Below, piece after piece: positions 44,590 to 56,528 of a DNA stretch of 64,000 nucleotides. The position numbers and the translations under genes are program-made. Numbering within the stretch: the first letter of the stretch is position 1; each line of letters starts with the position of its first letter. Under the pieces are notes generated by a model. The model ran no database searches. It had not been told where the DNA came from and was given only the letters and a program-made list of their open reading frames with translations. The stretch is from Hsuehochloa calcarea (taxonomy: Eukaryota; Streptophyta; Magnoliopsida; Poales; Poaceae). The stretch lies in the NCBI GenBank assembly GCA_036346395.1, contig CM070599.1, positions 34,277,232 to 34,341,231 of the forward strand, in the 5' to 3' direction.

Positions 44590-46995
44590 TACGTCCGTTC
44601 CTCGGGAGACGGGCTTGTTGCCCTTTGCGAGGATGGTGTCCTTCCAACGGGGTTCACCCTAGACGCTTGATCTGTTGTCGCACTTGTGGACCGGTGGAGG
44701 CCGAGACGCACACCTTCCATTTTCGGTGGGGTGAGATGGCGATCACCCTAGAGGATGTCTCGTTCTTGGTGGTCTCCGATCCGGTGTGCCGCTTGTTCCG
44801 CCCTCAGGAAGCGGTGGAAGGTCGACCGAGCGGCCAGTTTGGCCAACCTCTGCCGAAGGGTGCACGTGGCGTCCCTCGGGCTTGGCCGAGGCGATTCGGC
44901 GAATGCCCGCGAGGTGCACTGAGGCGTCGTTAGGGCGCATCTCGTTGCTTACCTTCTCCGGCTCTTTGGTTGGGTCTGTTTCCAACCACAAAGGCGATTT
45001 TGAACCCGACTTCATCGCGTCGCCGAGTCTTTGGTCGACGCGAAGTGAGCCGATGCGCGACTACACCGGGATCGGTAGTCCCTTGCGCTACATCCGAGGG
45101 TTGTGTGACGCCATGTGGCGGCTCTGGTAGCAACCTAGTCGTGTGCTACGTGCTCTGCACTGTGGAGTTGGGAGCACTTCCACATTGGGCGCCCGACCAT
45201 TGAGACAATGGCGCACCGTTCCCTCTCCCGGATGACGACATACCACATGACCTCATAGACTTGCCCACCATGGGCTTACGGTGGGCTGCGGCGGTCGTCT
45301 GCTGGGCCCAGAAGACCGGCGAGGTGCTACTCGTTGTACCACAGCGAGTTCGAGTTATTGCAGGCGACATCATCGGTGTCCATGGCATGCTGATTTTCTC
45401 CTCGCGGTTGCGCCGCGCGGTATCTCGCTTCATGCCTCGTGGATCGATTTTTGTGGACGACGACCGCCACCGGTGTTCTCACATATGGTGGAGCCTTACG
45501 TATTGCGTGCGTAATCTGACGATTTGTTTATACCGGCTCGTGCCCCGAACGGTAGGCCCTCGGGCGAGTGTACACTGTGAGTCAAATTTCATCCAAGTAA
45601 TTTTTGCGATCCTTACGTCTTCTTTTGTAACATTAATCTTTCAGAAAATGCAGGCAATCAAGGTCGGGTGGGCATATTTTGGGTGGCAAATGCACGGCAC
45701 GGTGGATTGAGACATGGATTCACGTGGTGCGTGGATGTATGGCATGAGCCGCGTCCATATGACCATCGATCGTGCAGCTGCGTACATGGAGTGGTACATG
45801 CCACGAACGCGCAAGACTCACCATTCCTCCTCCGGGCGCCCATAGGAGGTGACATTTCGGCGCACCAAGAGAGCCTCGCGCACGTAAGGCATCACGGCGC
45901 TTCAAGACATGGCGACACCGTCGACACTTACAACCTACGGTTCGCAGATTTTGTTGCGATATTCGTATTTTTGTTAATGAACACGTTACATATGTCACTA
46001 CAGCTTGGAGCGGGCGGTGCGGCGTCGAGGCGCGCAATGGACGAGGCCCAACTTCAGACGAGATAGAACCCCGGCATATAAAAAGTTTTGAAGCACATCT
46101 CGGCGGAGATGAAGAAGATAGTAAAGAACTTGAGCGGTGGTCGTTCGAGGGACGGCGTCTTGCGCGACGGGACGCGAAGTGGGGGCGTGCTCACCCGCTA
46201 GGTCACCACGACCTAGCGAGTCCGGTAAGCGTCGTAGCGTTCCGTCGGTTATCTGCGGGCGGTCGCGCCGCGGGTAAGTCGCTATGTACAAATTTACATC
46301 AAGTTTTGTAATTATGCCTTACGCCCGCTAACATCATGCCGTTCTCTCGCCGTAGGTCCGTCGGGATGAATCACTTACGTCGTCCGGACCGGTACCGACC
46401 GCTGCGCGCCGTCGGTCATCACCGCACATCCGGAGGTACGAGGTTCTTAGTTTACATCCAGTGTTCATTTGTACTAACATCGTTTCGTCTTGCGACCTTC
46501 CCTGGGGTGACGGCGATTCACATCGATCGATGCGGCGATACGGGCCTCCCAACTCCTACCGGGGAGCGATACGACGCGAGGGCAAGGACAATGGCGGCCG
46601 GGGTTTTTAGCGTCACGCAGGCGAGCTCCTCGGGTTATTTGCCCCGTGACGTTCAAGCGCAGATGTCCTCGGGTTCGGTGCCCCACGGTATACTCCAGCG
46701 AGTTCATCCGCGAAGCGGAGTTGCGAGCATCGTACCCCAGTGGCCCCAGTGGTTTTCTAGCCTCCGTCGTGGATGAATTCCTCGGAAGTGTCCCCAGTCG
46801 GCACGTCTCATCAAGGCGACATGTCGCCTACCGGACTGCTCCGGACTCGATCTCTTGGTCCACCTCCGCCTCAACGGTCTCCGTACCCCCTCCGAACCGA
46901 CACGCGTTCTCCAGAGCGGTGGACGTATTCCACGGGTCATGCTCGGCGCAAAACAAGGCGCAGACGCGACGCGCATTGCAGCAGGAGAGAGTAGT
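44590..46995 (+). pseudogene. plant mobile domain (PMD) protein gene of MULE-1, decayed
   Basis: Frames give GLLPFARMVSFQRGSP, then ETHTFHFRWGEMAITLEDVS (44,700-44,765), the hallmark of the PMD fold found in MAIN/MAIL proteins and in transposons. Later parts include GLFPTTKAILNP (44,970), CYVLCTVELGALPHWAPDH (about 45,145), GWAYFGWQ and a basic tail HARRKTRRRRDAHC (46,935-46,980). At least four frame changes occur. A TATA-like CATATATT at 44,213 and AATAAA at 47,098 would bracket the transcript. PMD proteins act in nuclear silencing in plants; the element-borne role is unknown. Confidence 0.72.
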
Positions 46996-47097
46996 GGCTC
47001 AGACGAGTGAGCCGTATAGTTTCACGTGTTATGCTATTTTCATTGTACTACATGCTTGTTATCGCTATTTCGTATGAGTGTCTTGTTCGTATTAATC

Positions 47098-47103
47098 AAT
47101 AAA
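47098..47103 (+). terminator. possible polyadenylation signal of the PMD gene
   Basis: AATAAA 100 bp after the basic tail, in an AT-rich stretch that separates the two convergent gene sets. Confidence 0.4.
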
Positions 47104-47399
47104 CGTACAAACTTTTTGTATAATGATTCCACTACATTAAACCTTCGAGACCTCTCGTGGCCTCCTGAGACCTCCTTTGTATGAAGTACATTAATTGATC
47201 TGTACGAAAGCAACGTTATATCAAAAGATTCTTAACAAATAAAATAATACAAAAATTACATAATCAAATACACTTTGTCAAACACAAAAATTTTCATTTT
47301 TTTGACCTCATTTGCTATAATTTAAAATTCGGGGAGACCGGCTTGTTGCGATTATGAAGATGCCGTACAACATGTGGGTAGCAACTACTTAACGATGTG

Positions 47400-48000
47400 T
47401 GCTACTTGTCTCCGCGGCGCCATAGCAAGGGAGCCTTGTCTCAACGTCGGTGGGTCTCGGTCGAAGGAGCCTTCCCCTTATCGCCAGACTCTCCACGTCG
47501 GGCTGGTATGTCGAAGTCGTCCGTACCCTGCGATTGTATGATGTAAGTACATCGTACAGTACAAAACGTAACAAGAATGTCAATTGTTCATAACTCACGT
47601 CGTCCATGTAGATTGCTCGGACGGCCGGATCTGTTGTGGCGACCGGCTCACCCGCATGAGCCTTTCCTTGCCCTTGTCACGGATTGCCCACGTCGGCCGG
47701 TGTGTCGAAGTCGTCCATGTCTGCGTTTGCATGATGTAAGTGCACCGTATAGTGAAAATCATAAGAAGGATGTAATTTCTTCATAAGCGGCGTCGTGGAT
47801 ACGGATGACGCCGAGGCGGCCGGATCTGTTGTGGCCGGGCTCGACCTCATGAGCCTTTCCTTGCCCTTGTTACGGGAATGTCCACGTCGGCCGGTGTGTC
47901 GAAGTCGTCCATGTCCTGCGTTTGCATGATGTAAGTACACCGTATAGTGAAAATCATAAGAAGGATGTAATTTCTTCATAATCGGCGTTTGCATGAGCCT
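47400..48000. repeat. three tandem copies of an about 180-bp intron/exon unit in MULE-1
   Basis: Each copy contains TGTCGAAGTCGTCC, CATGATGTAAGT and AAGAAGGATGTAATTTCTTCATAA or diverged forms, at about 47,500, 47,700 and 47,895. The two right copies are nearly identical; the left one is diverged. On the minus strand each repeats MKKLHPSYDFHYTV and DMDDFDTPADV. Confidence 0.82.
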
Positions 48001-48500
48001 TTCCTTGTCGTCGATATGGATTACGCTCGGGAGTTTCTTGGGGTCCTTCGGTGCCTCCTCATCTGGTACGTAAGGTTTCCACCGTGAGAAGTTCTCGGCC
48101 CGCACCGAGTAGTTTAGCATGTACTCCTGCTGGATGAATGCCATGTCGTACATCTCGGGGCCGTCAATCCACTGGAAGAAGTGGCAGCGCATCTCGGGTG
48201 CATTACGTGGGGATGAAGTTAAAATTGAAGGAATTAAATATTGGGAGGAAAATCGATGCGCGCGAAAGAAGCGCTTACCATGTAGTGGCCGACTGTAGTA
48301 CGCCCGGGCGGCCGGTGCAGGTGTGTGGATGAATGATCTCTGCGGTTCACCACACACACTTCGGGACCGCAAGCGTGGTGGCACTGGAGCATCTTTCATT
48401 GAAAAATCCGGGTATTTTAGCTGTTTCCTCTTCTGCGCAAGCCAGTTGCGCTTCTGCAACATCCTCTTGTAGAAGTTTGCCGAAGAGTCCATAGCCGGGT
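47677..48500 (-). pseudogene. GRF-type zinc-finger protein gene of MULE-1
   Basis: The minus-strand frame starts near MDSSANFYKRMLQKRNWLAQ (about 48,490). It continues with a Cys-Gly block (SVCGEPQRSF) and, after a probable intron (about 48,280-48,195), MRCHFFQWIDGPEMYDM, the C.FF.W.D core of a GRF zinc finger. FSRWKPYVPDEEAPKDPKKL follows, then duplicated tail exons. One frame change is visible in the zinc-finger start. GRF fingers bind single-stranded nucleic acid in other proteins. It lies directly downstream of the transposase on the same strand. Confidence 0.65.
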
Positions 48501-48584
48501 CTCGTATAATTTTGCGCTGTACATAACAAGCAAGGCGGAAAAACTTTAAATTACGACATCGAGTGACGCCAGGACGAACTAGGT

Positions 48585-51088
48585 GCATTGGGACAATCCT
48601 TCATTGAGTGCCGGGGTCTTGCATATCCCGCACTTCACCGTGCGGCTAATCTTGTACGTTGACTAGCATCCATGTCATTCCGGAGCGCCGCGTCTGCCGT
48701 CGCCCCTTCCTATTCTCTTCAAGTCCTGTTGGGACCCGATTGCACCATGTCGGGCCAAAGATCCTTGTAGTTCATTTCCAAACCATACGAGTGAAACTCT
48801 CGCTCCATGTACCGAATAGGTGCTGCATGTCGTAGTACTCAGAGATGTATGGTGTAGCCATCTGCCGCATTTGTGCACATGCCTTGTACACGTGCGAGCA
48901 TGGTTTTTGGAAGAGCTTTGGCTTGTTGCAGGTGCATGTCGCCACATCACCCAGGGTGCATGCTGTTTTCTTTCCCCTAGCATGACTATTGGCGCATTTA
49001 CGCCGAAGCTTGATCTCGTACTTTACCGAGGTCGTCGATCACCGAATGTCGTGCATTCGGGCCTTCTCCATCTTCCGATCCATGTGTCTCTGTATGTTCT
49101 CGGACCACTGCTTGCCTTCGTCCATCTGTCGCTTGGCTGCGGTGGCTCTATTCACGAAATAACCAACGGTGCGAGTCCATGTCTCCTGGACAACCGCAGT
49201 GATAGGGAGCCCGCGCACACCTTTCAGGACGCTATTGTAGACCTCAGACATGTTGGTCGTCATAACGCCGTACCTCGCACCGTCTGTGTCATAGAGGAGG
49301 GACCATTTCTCCAATTCGGGGCGTGGTCGTTAATCCTTTGGGAGAAGGTTATGGCGCTACTAGGTTGCTCCCTCTCCGGAGTGGACTCCCTTGTATGTCT
49401 CGTAGTCCGGTGTTCAAGATCTCTCCAAATAGACTCAAACTTCCGTCGCTGGTTCTGCATACACAATGCCTTGAACGTCTTCATGAGTTCCTGACTGCGG
49501 AACCGTGTGAACAAGTTAGATGCTAGATGCCTCATGCACCACCTGGATTGCACGTCGTTCCATCGGTGAGATGGATCCATCCCACGCGCATGATGTTGAT
49601 GGCGCCAACAACCCAAAGATTGCGATGCGTGACTAAGCGACGCGTTGGCGGTCTCCCACCACGGCCCTCTTCACGTTCTCCAAGAACCACAGCCAGCTGG
49701 ATGTGTTCTCGCTCTCGACAATGGCAAATGCAACCGGGAGAAGTTGGTCATTCGCATCGGCCGCCACCGCGGTGAGGATGGTGCCCTTGTACTTCCCAGT
49801 GAGAAAAGTGCCATCCATCGTTAGCACGGGACGGCAGAACTTGAAGCCCCGATGGCTCGGCGAAAGCCCGAACACCTATCGGTATGAAGTGGTTGGGCCC
49901 TTTTTCGGCATCTTCACGGTCCAGCTTGTTTATGTACGTGCCGGGGTTTGATCCGGCAATCTGGTGAAGCAATCTCGGCACAAGGTTGTACGCCTCTTCG
50001 TATGTCCCGTACATAGTCTCGATGACTTTCTGCTTGGCTCGTCGAACCTTCGTAGCTAATCGGATAGCCAACCCGATTGGCGACTTGACATCATCGGCTT
50101 GGGGAGACATACACGTCCGCCTCAACTAGGTGCGTGATGAGGTTTGCAACATATGCGGAAGTCACGTTCGATGTCTTTGCAGGCTCATTGAGCTCGCGGT
50201 GTGGTCGATCGGCTCCTTGACCGTGAAGACCGAGCCAAAGATCTTTGCTCGAGAGCCCGACCTTGCCAGGGCCGCCTTCTACTATGCACTTCACTGCGTA
50301 CTTCCCTGGGTTGGACCGGTGCACTCGGTACACACGGCTGATGGACAAAGCGTACCGTGCTATAGCTTGTTGCACGGCCACCTTGTTCGGGAAGCGCTGC
50401 CCAACTAAGAGGGTGTCGGCTTCAAACCCCCACTGGGAGCCTTCTTCTTGCGGTAGTACGAGCGAACGCACCGCGATATCATCAAGTCTCGATGCCACGT
50501 AAGGACCACCGGCTTCGTGTGCGTCCTCGTCGGTACCATCCGAGCTTGGGTCGGTGTCCTCGTCGGACTCCAACCCGAGAGTCTCGTCCGGTAGATACTC
50601 GTGGCAGTCGATGCGGGCCGACCACCATGTTTTCGCCCCCTCATTTGGCTCAAAATTAGGCACGGGACTTCCCTCCGAGGCAGCACATTCCGTGCTGCCA
50701 TCTTGAGCTTCGGTGCGCTTGCCGCTTATGCGAGCCTCGGCATCATCGGGGTTTCGGGCGCCTATGTACGAAATTGGCGTACACCATAGGCTTCCCGTGA
50801 ATGGCCGCCTCGGGCTGGGAGACAATCTCCATGTACTGCCTCCATGCTATGCTTCCATCCACCTTTACGAGCTCCCACACATAATTGGTGCAGGTGATCG
50901 CCTCAATCATAACTTTCTTCGTCCTTGGCTCCGTGAGAACTCCTCCGGATGCAGCTTCGCAGCTCGTGAATATTCATCGCGTGGAGCCCCTCCGCCCGGA
51001 CCACCTTGTACTGGCATCTCGACAGGTCCAACCCATCGTGTCCGGCTCGTACAAGCCCATCGCCGTAAAATACAATCAAGTCTTGCAT
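48585..51088 (-). pseudogene. Mutator-like transposase of MULE-1, frameshifted
   Basis: N-terminus at 51,088 (MQDLIVFYGDGLVRAGHDGL). The MuDR-type DNA-binding part is at about 50,390-50,270 (FPNKVAVQQAIARYALSISR). The first catalytic Asp is in LTMDGTFLTGKYKG (about 49,800), followed by ANDQLLPVAFAIVESENTSS. The CxxH-bearing WCMRHLASNLFTRF lies at about 49,530 and LYDTDGARYGVMTTNMSEVY at about 49,290-49,230. A SWIM zinc finger, CTCNKPKLFQKPCSHV, is at 48,945-48,885, and a zinc-knuckle remnant CGICKTP at about 48,610. The family order is complete, but at least five frame changes break it. It would bind and cut the TIRs. Confidence 0.88.
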
Positions 51089-51120
51089 GTTCGAAAATAC
51101 CTAAACCCACAACAACCACT

Positions 51121-51580
51121 AAATAATTACGACTAATTAATTAGCACTAAACTAATTCATTACTACTGAACTAACTAATTACGACTAATTAACTATCTCT
51201 AAACTAACTAATTACGGTTGATTAATTACCACTACAAAATACCAGTACTTTATTTCCACTTACTTGATATGCTGTAACGATGAGTACTAAACTAATTACG
51301 ACTAATTAATTAGCACTAAACTAATTTATTACTAGTGAACTAACTAATTACGACTAATTAGCTATCTATAAACTAACTAATTACGGTTCATTAATTACCA
51401 CTAAAAAATACCAGTACTTTATTTCCACTTACTTCATATGCTGTAACGATGACTACTAAACTAATTACGACTAATTAATTAGCACTAAACTAATTCATTA
51501 CTACTCGACTAACTAATTACTACTAATTAATTACCCCTAAACTATCTAATTACGACTAGCTAACAAAGACTAACTAATTA
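51121..51580. repeat. about 170-bp tandem repeat rich in CTAATTACGACTAATTA, 2.5 copies
   Basis: The unit begins AATTACGACTAATTAATTAG at about 51,123, 51,292 and 51,463. Units one and two also share ATACCAGTACTTTATTTCCA. It lies in the presumed 5' untranslated region or intron of the transposase. Confidence 0.85.
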
Positions 51581-51622
51581 CGACTACGGCAATAACGGCA
51601 AAAGCATAACACAAATTACCTG

Positions 51623-51695
51623 CCCTTCCGAGGAAGTAATAAACCACCCTTCGGAGGAAGTAATAAATCACCCTTCGGAGGAAGTCATAAATCAA
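51623..51695. repeat. 26-bp tandem repeat, three copies
   Basis: CCCTTCGGAGGAAGTAATAA and its variants occur three times in a row (51,625, 51,650 and 51,676). Confidence 0.8.
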
Positions 51696-51830
51696 GGCCG
51701 AGTGACGAGAAGCGAGAAAACAGTTACCTCCCAATAAAATTAATTATGTTACGTTCTCTGAGTTCTCAGCGACGAGCGCAAGAACGAATCAAACGCAATT
51801 GATATGACCAAGAGCGAGTGCGAGTCCCAG

Positions 51831-51838
51831 TATTTATA
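51831..51838 (-). promoter_or_regulatory. probable TATA box of the MULE-1 transposase
   Basis: The minus strand reads CTATAAATACTG, about 420 bp inside the right TIR and 740 bp before the recognised protein start; a 5' intron is likely. Confidence 0.45.
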
Positions 51839-52180
51839 GCCGAGTGGAGGAGGAGTCGCGGACTTGGCGCCGGAATTCCGTAAGCATTGGCGCCGAATTC
51901 TGGATGGGCGACAGATGTGCGGAGGAGGAGGATGGGCGGTGGGAAATATGGCCACCCAACGTTTTTAATTCTCCGTACAACGATTCGGATGCGTGGCGGG
52001 TGTAGCGGGTGAGAGGGCACGCTCACCGACCGCCGTCGTGCCGGCGCGCCACCAGCGCCCCGCATGCTGGCGCAGCGGCGCGCTTGCGCGTGACGTGGCG
52101 TGGCGGCGCGGCGGCCGGGCGCGCCCGGCGCCACGTCAAGCGCTAACGTGGCGGCCGGCAGCGCCCGACTGCGCCATTGT

Positions 52181-52259
52181 GCTAGTTTTGCAAATACACC
52201 CGCGCTGTGGTTAAAATTGTTAATACGCTGCGCAAATCGGCCGTATCGGCCAAAAATTC
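52181..52259 (-). repeat. right terminal inverted repeat of MULE-1
   Basis: 79 bp, inverse match of 43,813-43,891, followed by the target duplication GTACAATACA. Confidence 0.92.
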
Positions 52260-52269
52260 GTACAATACA

Positions 52270-53608
52270 TAGCGTGTTACTTTATGAAGGAATTGATGGT
52301 TCTGTTTTGCCAAAAAAAGAAAAGAAAAGAGAGTTTAGTTACATGCGGACATGGACTAGAATTCATAAGAAAACTTCCTGTCTTGAACCTACAGGCTACA
52401 GATCGGCACTCACTTCATGAATTGATTGGATTAATCTATCTTCTTGCGGATTCACGTACACTAGGGCTATCAACGTTTTAGGGAACCTAGGAAGATTTTG
52501 CTTCATGTTCTTTCCTTATTTATTTTCAAAAAAATCCATTTAACACCTCTAAACTTCTCCGAAAGTTCAGAAAAAACTCTGAAACATTGCATCATAGTGA
52601 AAGTGCTTGTCTTTTTTGTTTCTTGATAACAGGGATGAATTTGAAAATGAAATTTTGCAAGCTCACATAACTTTAGGTGTAATACATCCATGATTTTTTT
52701 TTTGCTATTTTTCAAACATCGCATCACGGTGAAATCACTAATAGGGGATGCGGGTTACATGGACACGAGTGAATTTAACATATATGAACATGAATTTGGT
52801 TAATATTGTGATCCAACTTTTAATCAATCAATCATCACTTCAATTTCCTTATACTCAATAGCCGATTCAATATTCCTATAATAAGTTGATCCCTTTCCTC
52901 GTTCAACCCTGAAACATTGCCCAAGAACAAAATATTGTACAAATGGAGAAATATACCAATTTACCTTCACTATTTTGTAATTATTAGAGGATAAGATAGG
53001 AAATAGTCATCCTCTAACTGTATATTAAGAGCCCAAGAGGGCATGAGATTCACATCTCACTCATTTTGACAACTTATTATATCCAACAGTCAATATTGGT
53101 ATTAGCACCTTAACACTGAATTACCTATTATAGTGTATATATATATATATATATATCAAGTGTGGCTGACATTCTTTAGTGCCTTCATTTCTAAGTCTCC
53201 AAAGGAGATAAGGTATTATATACCCATTATTTGGCTTTGTTGCCACAATAGAAATCCCTTACTATTATTCAATTTTGTGAACAAACACTACTGTACACCC
53301 ACGCATGCACGACTAATTTGCAGTAACAGTAACAGTGGGGCTATTGGACTAAGTACTAACTAAGAATTAACTGAAACAGTAAAGTAAAGCACTACGTATG
53401 CTCTTAAGAAAGACGTGGCGGCGGCGGCTTGGGCCTCGTTCACTGCCACGTGCGACTGTTGCTTCCTTGGCGTCCATTGCAGGTACTAGAGGCCTACGTG
53501 CGCCCTGGCGCGCGGAGGAAACGTGAGTGTGGACAACCGGATGAAATCATGTACTGAGCTAGCTGCTAAAGCACAGGATTGTTCCGGAGGTACGCAAAGC
53601 TAATATAG
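52270..53608. other. intergenic, no gene supported
   Basis: AT-rich with short ORFs only. A (TA)n microsatellite lies at 53,134-53,156. Confidence 0.55.
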
Positions 53609-54782
53609 AAAGTTTGGACCGATCTGGCAGTATTGCGTATTGAAATTCTAAAACTAGCTTTGTTAAGTTTGAAATTCCCAATTTAGCCTCCTAGGCCTGT
53701 GTGCTGCCGTCGCCGACCGCTCATAAAATTTTGAAATTTTTTGTGGAGCCTCGTGGCATAGTGTTCTTCATTGTGTAATTTTTTTTGAAATTTTATACAT
53801 TCTTATTTTTTCTGTAAAATTCTTTTAAGTATAATATTTGTAAGAATTATATAATATAGAAAATGAGGTCGAAACATTATGAGTTTTTTTTGTCAGACTC
53901 CGTACACAGTGGACTTGATTGTGTAAATTTTACGTAATTTTATATGCTCTGAAATTATCTCGACAAATTCAGGTTTTAGGTCTGAAAAATCAGGACGAGA
54001 TGTTTCGGAAATTAGGGTTTCATGATTTTATGTGACTTCAAATGTGTGAAGTTTAGTACCACATGACTACTTTTGGTCGCTATGGTTCTTGATCACATTT
54101 ATTATGTATGGTGGAGTTAAGGCAAAGTACTGTAATTAACTGAAGGGGCTGAGAACGTTGTGATTACGAAGATGCCCTATAATATAGAAGAATCGATGTC
54201 GATGTGAATGATTATTTCTGGGATTCCACCAGAAGAGGCATACTTACAATATAGTATTGTTTTGATGGCTCAGCGGAGGCATAGAACCAGAACTACATTG
54301 CAGTCCGCGGACAGAAGCACGTTACATGTGGTCACATGGCATGATGGTTCGGCTAATTGCTTTAGTCATGCACGTTGCTACTACGGTACATTACGACACA
54401 AGCCTCCGGACCATGTAAGTACGATGCACCCTAACTAATATCATGACCGTGTAAAACTTGTTATGTAATGTCATTGTGCATTCTGCCTTTGTGATTTATG
54501 TAATGTCCCTGTGCATTACGACACTGTGATTTACGTACACAAAATATTCTTCTCGGAAATATTCAGTACAAACGACAACTCTACCTTCCGATTTTAAGAT
54601 ACTAAACCTTAAAGACATAACGCAATGCTATCCCACGATACCTCCTCGGCCCCGCTACCTCGCGGACGCGCATTTTCTTCAACCCAATTGTAATTTATCC
54701 GCAGGCTATATATATGGATGTTTTGGCTGCCATTCCCCTCACTCTTCACTTCCTTTTCTCCTTTCTTTTAGTCTTAAACGGG

Positions 54783-55292
54783 ATGTCTACGGTCTCATCA
54801 AACTTTCAAGCGAGTAGGCAATTAGAAGCACTACGGTAGCACTTGGTTTGCCCTCGTTACAGGGATCCGGTGAATGTGTTCACCTCCCATACGCTAACGA
54901 ATCCATTTCGAGTGTTCATAAAGTGTTCAAATCTTACGGTAAGTTGTGCCTGATCATCCCCAATGAACTTCTTTCGATACAATATGTTTTTTCACTTGCT
55001 GTTGCAATTCTTTTTATAGAATACAAGATGTCGGTTCTGGCTGTGAGCGGATGAAGCAGTGCCAGAGGTTCGAGATATTGCAATGCAAATTGCTGCCTTG
55101 CAAGAAGACACCCGTGGTGTTACTGCATTTTGTCAAGTGCCTCGACCCTCTGATCAACTAATAGAAAATAAAGATAATGTGCTTAAAAGACTAGATGAAA
55201 GGATGGAAAGAGTTGAGAAAATACTTCAGAAATTAGTTAACATAGCTATTTTTGCCCTTTTTCTTCTATTAGTACTTCTTCTAGCCAAGTAG
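54783..55292 (+). pseudogene. GRF zinc-finger protein gene 1 of MULE-2, two exons, two nonsense codons
   Basis: Exons 54,783-54,938 and 55,020-55,292 join in phase 0 with consensus splice sites. The frame reads MSTVSSNFQASRQLEALR, a TAG, then LVCPRYRDPVNVFTSHTLTN and PFRVFIKCSNL across the junction to TRCRFWL, a TGA, then ADEAVPEVRDIAMQ. This matches the GRF layout C..., TS.T.NP.R.F..C, C.FW.WAD. The tail is a coiled coil (LKRLDERMERVEKILQKL) and a C-terminal membrane-like helix (IAIFALFLLLVLLL). TATATATA occurs about 75 bp upstream. The two stops sever the finger. Confidence 0.72.
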
Positions 55293-55619
55293 AAGTTCAG
55301 TTCTAGTAAGATTGTAATATCCACTCTTTACCTATGCATCCCTGCACTACGTGATGTATGTCTTTGCGACGTTGTTGTACTCCTTTGTATCATGTATGAC
55401 TCTGTCTAATTCCGTTATGAATACTTTGTGTGCGAATTAATCAAACCCTAATTTCAAAATGCCACATTCCAAATTTTGGAGATCTAAATCTGTAAGGTTG
55501 CAGATAATTTCATAATACTTACACCCACGCAATGACAACACTGCCTCGCCAGTTTTTCAGAACATAGCTTCTCTCTGCAAAAAGATAAGATTTAACCACA
55601 CCATGCCAACCCCGTGGCT

Positions 55620-55626
55620 TATAAAA
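55620..55626 (+). promoter_or_regulatory. TATA box of GRF gene 2
   Basis: TATAAAA 51 bp before the start codon at 55,677. Confidence 0.65.
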
Positions 55627-55676
55627 GGAGGTGGAAGACAACTACTCGGCCAAACCCAACACTACACCACGCCGGG

Positions 55677-56429
55677 ATGGACAAGCAGAAGAAGCAATGG
55701 GACGAGATCCGCGATCTAGCAAGGGCTTCTACAGCACGGGCCGAACAAGCTAGGTCTGCTGCGGTCCGGGTCCGGCAAAAGGAGCTTGCCTGGTGGCAGC
55801 TCTCCGTAATGAAGCCCCTCGTGAGCGACAACCCTGCCGAGCGTCCCAACCGAAGGCCATTGCAACACCCGCTAGAGGGGGAGACGCCGCCCCTCTGTTG
55901 GTGCAAGGACACATGCAAATTCTTCAAATCCAAGCACCGGATCAGCCTCGGCATGCGTTACTGGGGTTGTCCCAACTACTCCTCTGACTATCCCGTCCGT
56001 CGTTGGGATACGAGTAGCTATCGACAGCCGGTAAGAGTACTTACAGTAAGTTCTCGTACCAATTCTCTTTCATAGTACGCACTAACAATCTCTTCCGTCT
56101 ACCTGTAGTCCCCGGAGCCGCTATGTGGCTTCCGCAAGTGGATCGACCAAGAGATCCACCCACACGACCAGTGACAGCTCTACTTCGAGGAGTGGAATAT
56201 CAAAAGGGGACGCGAGATCCGGGAGGAGGAGCGTCGAACTGAAGAGCAGAACGAGCATATCCGGCGGGAGACGCAGGCCCATCTCGAGGCGTGCAGGCGC
56301 AGGGAGCGCGAGGCACGCGAGAGGGAGCGCGAGAAAAATCGAAAAATGGCGGCCGAGGCTAGGGCGGCCGGCGAGGAGTACAACGCCGAGCTCGCAAAGA
56401 AGGACAAATGGCCCCGGTCCACGCACTAG
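55677..56429 (+). pseudogene. GRF zinc-finger protein gene 2 of MULE-2, two exons, one nonsense codon
   Basis: Exon 1 is 55,677-56,030 (118 codons) and exon 2 is 56,109-56,429, phase 0, with GT-AG borders. A charged helix (KKQWDEIRDLARASTARAEQ) precedes the finger: CWCKDTCKFF, MRYWGCPNYSSD, then in exon 2 LCGFRKWIDQEIHPHDQ. A TGA (56,172-56,174) follows, after which the frame stays open for 84 codons of arginine/glutamate-rich coiled coil (EEERRTEEQNEHIRRETQAH). All zinc-binding cysteines are present. With the stop, a 139-residue protein with an intact finger but no coiled coil would remain. Confidence 0.8.
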
Positions 56430-56528
56430 GTTGGGCCATTCCATAGTAGCCCCCCTCCTACTCGTCATGTTTTTTACTATCCCCTAAAGCCATGCGTACT
56501 TACATGGTCCGGAGGCTTGTGTCGCAAT

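Larger units (their letters stand above)
43813..52259 (-). mobile_element. Mutator-like element MULE-1 with plant mobile domain, GRF zinc finger and transposase genes
   Basis: 8,447 bp between a perfect 10-bp target duplication GTACAATACA (43,803-43,812 and 52,260-52,269). Terminal inverted repeats of 79 bp start GAATTTTTGGCCGATACG and end in TTTGCAAAA.TAGC at both ends. GC-rich subterminal arrays of GCCAGCGC-type motifs lie just inside both TIRs. The plus-strand gene (44,590-46,995) faces minus-strand genes (51,088-47,677). All coding parts carry frameshifts or stops, so this copy is probably non-autonomous today. Confidence 0.93.

Noticed and set aside
54208..54438. 76-codon ORF in the left arm of MULE-2 as a gene
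   Set aside because: It lies in the inverted arm, part of it is duplicated in the right arm, and it matches no family I recognise. It could be an old coding remnant but support is lacking.
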